Below are positions 1-7,100 of a DNA stretch of 21,771 nucleotides, piece by piece (positions within the stretch are counted from its first letter, which is position 1; each line of letters starts with the position of its first letter). The position numbers were made by a program, and so were the translations under genes. Origin of the DNA: CAYGVX01 sp964395545 (GTDB lineage: Archaea; Thermoproteota; Bathyarchaeia; Bathyarchaeales; SOJC01); assembly GCA_964395545.1 (NCBI GenBank), contig CAYNAW010000025.1:1-21771 (forward strand), in the 5' to 3' direction. Below the pieces are notes generated by a model, which was not told the origin of the DNA, did no database searches, and saw only the letters and a program-made list of their open reading frames with translations.

Positions 1-491
1 CACGAGGTTTAAGAGCCTCTATCAGAACTCTTCGAATATGTATTGACATACATTTCTCCTCTTGGAATAGAGTAGTCAAGGCTTTAATTTCCTTTTCGCC
101 AAGCTGTCATATTCGGTAGGCCGAGAAGCTCTGAACTCCAGTTTAAGTCTCATCAAACCAGAACAAAATGGATGCGTCTTAGTCACTACAAAAACCCGAG
201 GATTTAAACCGATGTTTGAACCTAGTCCCCCGCACTGAATGCGATGATTAGTTTTTAGATTCTCGGTTTTTTGGAAGTAAGTCACCGATAACTATTCTTC
301 GCTACAAAAATGGTTCAAATATCGGTTTAAACAATCGGTGTTACGACACAATCCTCCGTCCTTCCGAAAAAATGTCTGAAGATTAGGTCTTAGCTCTTGA
401 AAAGTTGTGATAAGGCATCACAGATACGCGCAATTTTGCGCCTTTTGTGACAAAAAGACAGCCAGCGTAATCGTGGAGTGCTAAGTCTAAA
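1..491. other. Gene-free AT-rich left end
   Basis: No convincing coding region is visible in these 491 nt. The short reading frames on the minus strand have no recognisable motif and no ribosome binding site. The stretch holds an imperfect inverted repeat (202-222 with 312-332), several ATCGGTTT-like repeats, and a short A-run (452-456) that reads as TTTTT downstream of the ATPase gene on the minus strand and could end its transcript. Confidence 0.5.
202..332. repeat. Long-spaced imperfect inverted repeat
   Basis: The reverse complement of 202-222 matches 312-332 at 19 of 21 positions; both arms contain GGTTCAAA/T followed by ATCGGTTTAAA. The arms are 89 nt apart. A partial match (TCGG) continues just outside them. 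No transposase is next to it. It could be a small mobile-element remnant, a structured RNA or a pair of regulator sites. Confidence 0.6.
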
Positions 492-3278
492 TCAGTTTTT
501 GAAATTATTGTACTTCTGCCCTTCTCCAGTCTTGTTAGATTTTCGTTCTCGTGAAAGACGTTTTGTAATCTCAATGCTGGCGAGTGTTATGAAGCATAGA
601 CCAGCGACAAGCTCAACTTCGTAGAGGCCAATTGGAACCAGTCCTAATGCTTGTTGCGCCGCAGGAATGTTGATTAACGCCAGTATTAATATGGCTTCCC
701 ATAACACAGTCAACAGAAGGAATTTATGCGGTTTCACTTCGAAGAGTGTGTACCTTAATGAGCGACAGTTTAGCGCTAGCATCAGTTCAAAGAAAACTAA
801 CACTAAGAACAATCTAGTGCGGGCAATTTCCACGCCTTGCGGTAAAGAGCTTAGGAAAACCCATAACAGAAGAGGAACTTCAATTAATACTGCCCGCAAA
901 AGAAATGTTTTCACTTCTTTGGTGAACACTGTTTCTGTAGGACGGCGGGGAGGTCTTTTCATGACATCTGGATCAGATGGGCTAACGCCCAGAGCTATGG
1001 CTGGGAGGCCGTCTGTGGCTAAGTTGATGTACAGAATTTGCACGGGAAGAAGAGGCAATGGATATCCAGCTAGAACCGCAATAGAAAGCACCATTATCTC
1101 CACGAGATTTGCTTGCAGAAGATACGTGAGATATTTCTTTATGTTATCGTAAATCCATCTGCCAAGTTCTATGGCATTGACTATTGTTGCGAAATTGTCG
1201 TCTGCCAGCACTAGATCGGCAGCCTCTTTGGTTACCTCTGTTCCCGTCACACCCATCGCCACTCCAATGTCTGAATGCTTAAGCGCAGGAGCATCATTAA
1301 CGCCGTCGCCTGTCATGGCGACCACTTGCCCTTTCTTTTTCCATGCTTGAACAATCTTCAACTTATGCGTCGGAGAAACTCGTGCATACACAGTGACCTT
1401 TTCAACGATGTCTTCAAATTCTTCGTCAATCATTCTTTCCAAGTCTTCACCAGTAAGCACCATGTCTCCTTCTTTGTAGATTCCCACCTCTTTGGCTATT
1501 GCAAGCGCCGTTAGCTTATGGTCTCCAGTAATCATAACCGGCTTTATGCCCACTTTTTCGCAGACTTTGACGGCTTCTTTTGCTTCTTCTCTTGGCGGGT
1601 CTATCATCCCCAGCAAACCAAGGAAGATCAAGTCTTTCTCTAAAGCTTCTTCGCTAAGAGCCGCATCGTCTGTTTGGATTTTCTGGTAAGCAATACCTAG
1701 CACTCGCAACGCGTTCCTAGCCATTTCTTCATTTACTCTTTGAATCTTCTGTTGCCTCTTCTCAGTCATTTTCTCTACTTTGTCTGCTCCATGAATGTGA
1801 GTGCACTGTTCCAAGATTATTTCTGGCGCTCCTTTTGAATAGACGATTTTGCTTCCGTCGGGTGTCGAGTGAACAGTTGTCATGCGCTTTCTTTCAGAGC
1901 TGAATGGAACTTCACTTATCCGTGGATACTGCTTTCGTATATCGTCTATTTGGAAATCCGCTTTTGCTGAAGCAACAATGAGTGCGCCTTCAGTTGGGTC
2001 GCCTTTAACGCGCCATTTATCTCCGTCAATAAATAATTCAGCATCATTACACAAAACAGAAGCCTGCACAATGCGTGAGAAGGCTTCCTTCTTGAGAACG
2101 TCGTTGTCGTCTTCTGTATGAAATTCACCCTTAGGCTCGTATCCAACTCCTGTTACATTTATGATTTCGTCTCCAGTATAGATTCTTCGCACTGTCATTT
2201 CGCCTTTCGTTAACGTGCCTGTTTTGTCTGAGCAAATCACGGTTGTGCTACCTAGCGTCTCCACAGCGGGCATTTTTCTGACGAGGGCATGTCTTTTAGC
2301 CATTTTATACATGCCGATTGCAAGGCTACCAGTAACAACGGCTGCTAGGGCCTCTGGAACAGAGGCTACAGCTAAAGCTACTCCGAACATAAACATGCCT
2401 AGAAGAAATTGGACATCGACGATTCCACTCATCAAAAATTCTCGTAAAACTCCAACGCTTATTACAATGACACTTATGGTTAAGGCGGCAATGCCCATCC
2501 ATTTCCCTAACCCTCTTATTCTGTTCTCTAATGGCGTCTCTTCTTTTATCACCACTGTCACTTGCTTCGCAATCTTTCCAAATTCAGTGCCCATACCAGT
2601 TGCTGTCACAACGGCTTTTCCCTTACCGTAAGTCACTCCTGTACCCGAGAAAACAATGTTTTTTCTATCAATAAGAGAAATAGCGCCAGAAATTCTTCCA
2701 GTTCCTTTAAAAATTGGCATAGACTCTCCAGTTAATGCCGCTTCATTCACTTGTAGATTTATTACTTCGATTAACCGAGCGTCAGCAGAGATTCTATCCC
2801 CCTCTCTCAATGCAACGATATCCCCCGGCACTACTTCTCTGGCAGGAATCACAATTTCCTTTCCATCTCTCACAACCGTAGCAGTGGGGTTGAGCATTTT
2901 TTTCAATGCCTCTAAGGCTCTTTCCGCACGGTATTCCTGGAAGAAACCAAGGACCGCAGAAAACAGCACTATGATGAGAATGACCAGAGCGTCAACGCCA
3001 TGACCAGTGGCCACAGAGACCAAGGTTGCACCTAGAAGAATCAGGATGAGGATGTTCTTGAACTGATTGAAAAGAATCCTCCAAGGCGAAGCTTTCGCGG
3101 CGACACTCAACTCATTTGGCCCATAATGTTTCAGCCTGTGTGTAGCTTCGGTCCCATTCAATCCTTGCGGACTGGTGTCAAGCTTCTCCAGCACCTGAAG
3201 GACATCCAGCGAATGCCATTCTTCGTCTTGGTTCGTGCAGAATCGCTCCTCGAAGACCCCGTTCGCGTTTTCCGTCAC
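492..3278 (-). CDS. Cation-translocating P-type ATPase, SERCA-like (probable Ca2+ pump)
   Basis: An integral-membrane P2A-type ATPase that should export Ca2+ from the cytoplasm using ATP. The 928 residues carry all class landmarks: the N-terminal cation-ATPase domain, TGES (183-186) in the actuator domain, the phosphorylated Asp351 in DKTGT, and the GDGVNDAP hinge. The Ca2+ ligands known from SERCA all have counterparts: Glu in the M4 VPEAL motif, Asn and Glu in M5 (QANLVE), Asn/Thr/Asp in M6 (NLATDG) and Glu in M8 (FFELMLALN). Keeping both the M5 and M6 sets points to a two-site SERCA-like pump rather than a one-site PMR1-type pump. M4 has PEAL where SERCA has PEGL. The start is GTG at 3278, with an AT-rich TTTATTA about 20 nt upstream and no SD, which suits a leaderless or very short leader. 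GC hand-counted in two sequence lines is about 43%, lower than in neighbouring genes. The ion is inferred from the ligands. Confidence 0.93.
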   Translation of the reverse strand: MTENANGVFEERFCTNQDEEWHSLDVLQVLEKLDTSPQGLNGTEATHRLKHYGPNELSVAAKASPWRILFNQFKNILILILLGATLVSVATGHGVDALVILIIVLFSAVLGFFQEYRAERALEALKKMLNPTATVVRDGKEIVIPAREVVPGDIVALREGDRISADARLIEVINLQVNEAALTGESMPIFKGTGRISGAISLIDRKNIVFSGTGVTYGKGKAVVTATGMGTEFGKIAKQVTVVIKEETPLENRIRGLGKWMGIAALTISVIVISVGVLREFLMSGIVDVQFLLGMFMFGVALAVASVPEALAAVVTGSLAIGMYKMAKRHALVRKMPAVETLGSTTVICSDKTGTLTKGEMTVRRIYTGDEIINVTGVGYEPKGEFHTEDDNDVLKKEAFSRIVQASVLCNDAELFIDGDKWRVKGDPTEGALIVASAKADFQIDDIRKQYPRISEVPFSSERKRMTTVHSTPDGSKIVYSKGAPEIILEQCTHIHGADKVEKMTEKRQQKIQRVNEEMARNALRVLGIAYQKIQTDDAALSEEALEKDLIFLGLLGMIDPPREEAKEAVKVCEKVGIKPVMITGDHKLTALAIAKEVGIYKEGDMVLTGEDLERMIDEEFEDIVEKVTVYARVSPTHKLKIVQAWKKKGQVVAMTGDGVNDAPALKHSDIGVAMGVTGTEVTKEAADLVLADDNFATIVNAIELGRWIYDNIKKYLTYLLQANLVEIMVLSIAVLAGYPLPLLPVQILYINLATDGLPAIALGVSPSDPDVMKRPPRRPTETVFTKEVKTFLLRAVLIEVPLLLWVFLSSLPQGVEIARTRLFLVLVFFELMLALNCRSLRYTLFEVKPHKFLLLTVLWEAILILALINIPAAQQALGLVPIGLYEVELVAGLCFITLASIEITKRLSRERKSNKTGEGQKYNNFKN

Positions 3279-3644
3279 TAGTGTCGATCGCAGCTAATAA
3301 ATGCCACGTGCGCGCAACTCGGTTTCTGAGATTCAACCTGAGGATCGCGGAGAAGGCTTGTGAGGGCGCCACGCAGACCCTGAACCGTCAGCCACTGAAA
3401 CTGACAGCCAAAAACAGGGAGTAGATGAAGAGCAGAACCGCGCTTTCTCACCAGCTTATGCGTGCGCCAGAGACGGCAGAACCCACCGCGTACATCAAGG
3501 CCCGTGGAATGGGAATCTCTGAGACTCAGGGCGGTTCAAGTACGGGCCATCCCAGACTGATGCAACCAAAAGAGAAGGCGTGTTCACTAGAACAACAAGG
3601 CTTTTTGCCGTCCATGTACTGTTTCTTGACCCGAGAAGAAGGAT
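3279..3644. other. Gene-free divergent intergenic region
   Basis: This 366-nt stretch separates the divergent ATPase and kynureninase genes. An 84-codon plus-strand frame inside it has no recognisable domain and overlaps the kynureninase start, so it was not called. The only structure seen is a short hairpin (GTCAG...CTGAC around 3388-3406) and a 7-bp inverted repeat at 3499-3548. No clear TATA box stands out before kynureninase. Confidence 0.5.
3499..3548. repeat. 7-bp inverted repeat GGCCCGT/ACGGGCC
   Basis: GGCCCGT at 3499-3505 pairs perfectly with ACGGGCC at 3542-3548, enclosing 36 nt that include a CTGAG-A-CTCAG palindrome and GGTTCAA. It lies about 100 nt upstream of kynureninase and could form an RNA hairpin in a leader. 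It is too short, and lacks the inner stems, to be a tRNA. Confidence 0.4.
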
Positions 3645-4943
3645 GTGCCTTTGGTCGCCCTCAAATTCGAAAGAAGTGAGGACTTCGCCTTCCAGCTTGA
3701 CTTGGAAGACCCGTTAGCGCGTTTCCGCCGCCACTTCTACATCCCCAGAGGCGCGACCTATTTGGATGGAAACTCACTGGGGCTCTTGTCAAAAGACTCG
3801 GAGGAATCAGTCTCACGTGTGTTGAACGAGTGGCGCGATCTGGGCATACGGGGATGGACCGAAGGGAACCCTCCATGGTTCTACTTTGCCGAGACCCTGG
3901 GAGGCCTGTGTGCCAGACTGGTCGGTGCAGAGCCAGAAGAAGTGGTTGCCACAGGTTCGACTAGTGTTAACATCCACTCGCTGATAAACACGTTCTACCA
4001 CCCACGTCGCGAGAGGACGCGAATCCTCGCAGACGCCCTTACGTTCCCAACGGACATCTACGCTCTAAGAAGCATCCTGCGACTGCGAGGGGTAGACCCG
4101 AGCCAGAACCTGATTTTCGCTCCCAGCGTAGGCGATCGTTTTCTAGACGAGGACCAAATTATTGACATGATAGGCGACGATGTTGCCCTCGTTTTTCTCC
4201 CCTCGGTGTTATACCGAAGCGGACAACTGCTGGACATGCAAAAGCTCACTAAGAATGCTCACCGAAGAGGAATCCTGATAGGCTTTGACTGCTCGCATTC
4301 TGTCGGCGTGATACCGCATTGCTTTGACAAATGGAATGTGGATTTCGCCGTGTGGTGCAGCTACAAGTACTTGAATGGAGGCCCAGGAGGAACCGCGTTC
4401 CTGTACGTCAACAAGCGGCATTTTGAACGTGACCCGGCGCTTGCGGGCTGGTTTGGATACGTCAAAGCGAAGCAATTCGACTTGTCAATCGACTTTGAGC
4501 ATTCGAAGAGCGCGGGAGGGTGGCAGATTTCGTCGCCGCCCATTCTGAGTTCAGCGCCCCTCGAGGGCTCATTAAGAATGATCTTGGAGGCAGGTATTGA
4601 TGCGATAAGAGCGAAATCATTGAAGCTGACGTCGTATCTGGCTTACCTGATTGACGATGCGCTCGCCCAACCTCCCTACAACTTCGCGATCGGAACTCCG
4701 AGAGAAGCGGAACGCAGAGGTGGACACGTTGCAGTTGAACACAAGGAAGGAATGAGAATAAGCGAAGCATTGAGAGCCAGAGGGGTAGTTTCCGACTTCA
4801 GACCGCCGAACATCATACGAATAGCGCCGACGCCACTCTACAACACGTACCATGACGTGTGGAAAACCGCTCAACATTTAAAAGCGATAGTTGACAACAA
4901 GGAGTACGAGAGATTTTCCGAGAAAAGAAAAGACATACCCTAA
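3645..4943 (+). CDS. kynU: Kynureninase
   Basis: A PLP enzyme of fold type I that cleaves L-kynurenine (or 3-hydroxykynurenine) to anthranilate (or 3-hydroxyanthranilate) plus L-alanine in the cytoplasm. The 432-residue length fits the family. Diagnostic segments are YLDGNSLG (39-46), a GxTxxN-like phosphate-binding turn (TGSTSVN), DCSHSVG and the PLP-lysine motif SYKYLNGGPGG with Lys at about residue 241. The C-terminal half has the family's DFRPPNIIRIAPTPLYNT segment. The start is GTG at 3645, very close to a purine-rich AGAAGGA; a start a few codons downstream is possible because the first eight residues are unremarkable. No tryptophan dioxygenase, formamidase or NAD-synthesis gene is present nearby, so the source of kynurenine is not explained by the context. 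Confidence 0.92.
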   Translation: MPLVALKFERSEDFAFQLDLEDPLARFRRHFYIPRGATYLDGNSLGLLSKDSEESVSRVLNEWRDLGIRGWTEGNPPWFYFAETLGGLCARLVGAEPEEVVATGSTSVNIHSLINTFYHPRRERTRILADALTFPTDIYALRSILRLRGVDPSQNLIFAPSVGDRFLDEDQIIDMIGDDVALVFLPSVLYRSGQLLDMQKLTKNAHRRGILIGFDCSHSVGVIPHCFDKWNVDFAVWCSYKYLNGGPGGTAFLYVNKRHFERDPALAGWFGYVKAKQFDLSIDFEHSKSAGGWQISSPPILSSAPLEGSLRMILEAGIDAIRAKSLKLTSYLAYLIDDALAQPPYNFAIGTPREAERRGGHVAVEHKEGMRISEALRARGVVSDFRPPNIIRIAPTPLYNTYHDVWKTAQHLKAIVDNKEYERFSEKRKDIP

Positions 4944-5074
4944 GAAACAGGAGTGTCCAAGAAAGACGAGTTCGCAAATAAGACGCACGCGCGCGAACCC
5001 AGTTCAAATCAACCAGCCGAAGCAACCTGGGAAAAGTGGAGCTGCTAACTCGAGGAAAACGACACGAGTCACGG

Positions 5075-5410
5075 TTATTTCCTATGTCGCTCAATCCGAT
5101 TATGTTTCTGCGTCTTTCGACGCCACTCCCGCTTATTCTGGGTCTTGATCGGAGCCCGACCAAAGCCTCTCCGGGAAAAGTCTTCACCGCGGAACTTGGC
5201 TATCTTCTCGTAAAAAGCTGAGTAGTCTATCTGGTTCTGCTGAAGAGCCAACATACTCTCATTCAGCTGTTCTCGGGCTTCGGGGCTACTGGTCTTATCG
5301 TAAGCGTCAGAATAGGCGAGGTACGCAGCGTGGAACAAGAAGTTCAACGGATCGTCAACTGAGAGCTTCTGCGGCGAAGCCGATTCTCTATCGTTCTGTT
5401 CCTCGGTCAT
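5075..5410 (-). CDS. Small conserved-type protein of unknown function
   Basis: I do not recognise this 111-residue protein. It is soluble, with an acidic, Ser/Glu-rich N-terminus, a helical middle (PLNFLFHAAYLAYSDAY, then a Glu/Gln-rich helix) and a strongly basic C-terminal tail from about residue 88 with many Lys/Arg/His, which could bind nucleic acid. The ATG at 5410 is preceded by no SD but lies about 18 nt downstream of a likely transcription start, with a TATA-like TTTTTA and an 8-bp palindrome at 5427-5450. It is convergent with kynureninase. The amphipathic pattern and the promoter arrangement favour a real gene, but there is no homology evidence. Confidence 0.6.
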   Translation of the reverse strand: MTEEQNDRESASPQKLSVDDPLNFLFHAAYLAYSDAYDKTSSPEAREQLNESMLALQQNQIDYSAFYEKIAKFRGEDFSRRGFGRAPIKTQNKREWRRKTQKHNRIERHRK

Positions 5411-5426
5411 GGTTCCAAGCTCATTG

Positions 5427-5457
5427 ACAGTAGAGAAGCAGGTCTACTGTAAAAACT
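5427..5457 (-). promoter_or_regulatory. Putative promoter with operator palindrome
   Basis: ACAGTAGA (5427-5434) and TCTACTGT (5443-5450) form a perfect 8-bp inverted repeat with an 8-nt spacer. An AT-rich TATA-like element (5450-5457, TTTTTA on the minus strand) sits directly upstream. The palindrome covers the expected transcription start of the small gene starting at 5410, as a repressor site would. No regulator is assigned. Confidence 0.4.
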
Positions 5458-5536
5458 ATTCGGCAGAATACCAATCACAACCTTGCATATCCACTCTCTC
5501 ACGCCGTCAGCCATGCAGCCCCACATGGGGATGACA

Positions 5537-6115
5537 TTATGACCTTGCACCCACGCCCTCGGAACCGCCCATCAACTGGCCCCCAAAACCTATCGCCCAG
5601 AGCAGGTCGGGGTAGGCAATCATACGCTCCATGCCGCCCACGCCTAAGCCCAGATGGAGCCGAAGAGCAAAGAGAACAAGCGCCACGAGCGACATGCCTC
5701 CTAACACTACCGAGAGGTACGAGAACGGGGGCTTCCCCACCTTGGAGGACACGATAGGAGCTATCCCCCCGAACAGGAAGGCTATCAAAGAGAAAGCCCC
5801 GTGAAGCCCTCCAGAATCCTCCGTGAATAGCCCGACCCCCATGGTACCGACGCCTGCCATCGCAGCCACCAGGGAGAGGGGTTTGAAATTGAACGTTTTC
5901 TGGACAAAGTATGCACTGCAAACTACCATTACGCCCAGAAGGAATACTGAAGAGTTGAACACGAGAGCCGACGGACCAACCCCTAAATCGCTTATGTAGT
6001 CCTCCGACGTGCTGTAGCCCGGATAAAGCGCTTCGGCGACGATTATACCCAAAACACATACAACACTGCCGACAAACAGCAGAAGGCCAGCCATCCGCCC
6101 ACTATCATACTGCAT
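5537..6115 (-). CDS. DUF998-family integral membrane protein
   Basis: A polytopic membrane protein with about six hydrophobic segments, matching the DUF998 family. The recognisable element is the short conserved block after the first helix, PGYSTSEDYISDLGVGP, followed by helices with small-residue motifs. The biochemical function of DUF998 proteins is not known. Two ATG starts compete: 6130 and 6115. I chose 6115 because TTAATA on the minus strand at 6138-6143 lies 25 nt upstream, the right spacing for a TATA box of a leaderless transcript starting at this ATG; the longer form would add five hydrophobic residues (MLFLI). It is followed by the small unknown gene on the same strand, 126 nt away. 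Confidence 0.75.
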   Translation of the reverse strand: MQYDSGRMAGLLLFVGSVVCVLGIIVAEALYPGYSTSEDYISDLGVGPSALVFNSSVFLLGVMVVCSAYFVQKTFNFKPLSLVAAMAGVGTMGVGLFTEDSGGLHGAFSLIAFLFGGIAPIVSSKVGKPPFSYLSVVLGGMSLVALVLFALRLHLGLGVGGMERMIAYPDLLWAIGFGGQLMGGSEGVGARS

Positions 6116-6137
6116 AATCAAGAATAGCATGCGCGAC

Positions 6138-6143
6138 TATTAA
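6138..6143 (-). promoter_or_regulatory. TATA box for the DUF998 gene
   Basis: TTAATA (minus strand) is centred about 25 nt upstream of the ATG at 6115, consistent with a leaderless archaeal transcript. It is recognised by position and composition only. Confidence 0.4.
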
Positions 6144-6179
6144 GACTTAATCGGCTGTGCCGACGCGCAGATAATTGAG

Positions 6180-6254
6180 CGGGCCCGTCGGGAATTGAAC
6201 CCGAGACCCCCGGGTTAAAAGCCCGGTGCTCTATCCTTGCTGAGCTACGGGCCC
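6180..6254 (-). tRNA. tRNA-Lys (TTT anticodon)
   Basis: A full cloverleaf can be drawn: a 7-bp acceptor (GGGCCCG/CGGGCCC), D stem GCTC/GAGC, anticodon stem CCGGG/CCCGG with loop CTTTTAA, and T stem TCGGG/CCCGA with loop TTCAATT. The anticodon is TTT, read as lysine. The discriminator base is G (6180), as usual for tRNA-Lys. The next bases are CTC, so CCA is not encoded. No intron is present. Confidence 0.97.
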
Positions 6255-6272
6255 ACAAGTTTGCGGAATCAC

Positions 6273-6280
6273 GATTAAAG
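6273..6280 (-). promoter_or_regulatory. TATA box for tRNA-Lys
   Basis: CTTTAATC on the minus strand lies about 22 nt upstream of the mature tRNA 5' end, so transcription would start at or within a few bases of the tRNA. Confidence 0.4.
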
Positions 6281-6380
6281 CAAGAGTTGGCGCTCTTTAA
6301 GTTTGTGATACTGGCGCTAGCCTTCTTCTAGGGAAAGACAGAAATCAGGCTTGCAGCTAACCCAAGTTGGAGGCTGAGCG

Positions 6381-6989
6381 TTGAAGCGTCTTCTGGAGGA
6401 ACTGGCCTGCGAAAAGGCTCCGGGGCCCACGCCCTCGTTCACAACGGTACATGCTGTCAAAGCGCTGATGCTGATTGCGGAGGCGCCGATAGGCAGAAGC
6501 AAGCTTTCGAAAGAGCTGGCGCTAGGAGAAGGAGCGGCGAGAACGCTGATAGAACGCCTGAAGGATCAGGGTCTTATCAGCGCAGATCGGGCTGGCTGTG
6601 CCCTCACGAAGAAAGGCGAAAGAACGTGGCGTACGCTCCACGCTGCTTTCCCGAAGAAGGCCACGATGAAAAAGAGCAAGCTAACCCTCGGAACCTTCAA
6701 CGTCGCGTTGTTAGTGAAAGAAGGGGCCAGCAGGGTCCGCTCGGGCATGGAACAGCGAGACGCGGCATTAATGGCGGGCGCGAAGGGGGCTACGACCCTT
6801 ATCTACTCACGTGGAAGGCTGACTGTCCCACCTGAACAGCGAGACGCGGCAAAAGAGACTCCTGAGGTCTGCAGAGCACTCCTAGAGCAGATGAAGCCGG
6901 AGGACAATGACGCGGTCGTCATAGGCAGCGCGGACACCTATGAGAAAGCGGAGTATGGCGCGTGGGCCGCAGCGTTGAGCCTCATCTGA
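6381..6989 (+). CDS. DUF4443-type winged-helix protein
   Basis: A 202-residue protein with an N-terminal winged helix-turn-helix (about 20-90: AVKALMLIAEAPIGRSKLSKEL, then the recognition-helix region GEGAARTLIERLKDQGLI and a GCALTKKGERTW wing) and a C-terminal domain (from about 100) of the kind annotated as DUF4443 in archaea. The helix-turn-helix suggests DNA binding. The second domain contains VALLVKEGASRVRSGMEQRD and VVIGSADTYEKAEYGAWAAA and may sense a ligand, but its function is unknown. The start is TTG at 6381, set by a good SD (GGAGG, 6369-6373) 7 nt upstream. It is divergent from tRNA-Lys and convergent with the solute-binding protein gene. Confidence 0.8.
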   Translation: MKRLLEELACEKAPGPTPSFTTVHAVKALMLIAEAPIGRSKLSKELALGEGAARTLIERLKDQGLISADRAGCALTKKGERTWRTLHAAFPKKATMKKSKLTLGTFNVALLVKEGASRVRSGMEQRDAALMAGAKGATTLIYSRGRLTVPPEQRDAAKETPEVCRALLEQMKPEDNDAVVIGSADTYEKAEYGAWAAALSLI

Positions 6990-7065
6990 GCCATGTTGAT
7001 GCTTTAGAAGGTAAGGTGTTGTCCGAATGAAGCCTTATTTTAAGGTGTTCCTCCCAGTGTCCCAG

Positions 7066-7098
7066 AAAAAGGAGAAGGTTGCAGTCGGTCAGGACTGC
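7066..7098 (-). terminator. Hairpin and oligo-T terminator of the solute-binding protein gene
   Basis: Just after the stop codon on the minus strand, GCAGTC and GACTGC (7081-7098) form a 6-bp stem with a 6-nt loop, followed by a pyrimidine tract ending in TTTTT (7066-7070). Confidence 0.5.
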
Positions 7099-7100
7099 CG

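Noticed and set aside
76..285. 69-codon minus-strand frame in the left gene-free region
   Set aside because: No domain, no RBS, and it contains one arm of the inverted repeat.
3499..3548. tRNA-like element (7-bp acceptor-like arms and GGTTCAA)
   Set aside because: Only 50 nt long and no D, anticodon or T stems can be formed.
3425..3679. 84-codon plus-strand frame upstream of kynureninase
   Set aside because: No domain, no SD, overlaps the kynU start in another frame, and contains the GGCCCGT inverted repeat; probably non-coding.
5499..6059. 186-codon minus-strand frame overlapping the DUF998 gene
   Set aside because: Shadow in another frame, Arg/Gly-rich; the overlapping DUF998 frame has clear membrane helices and the family motif.
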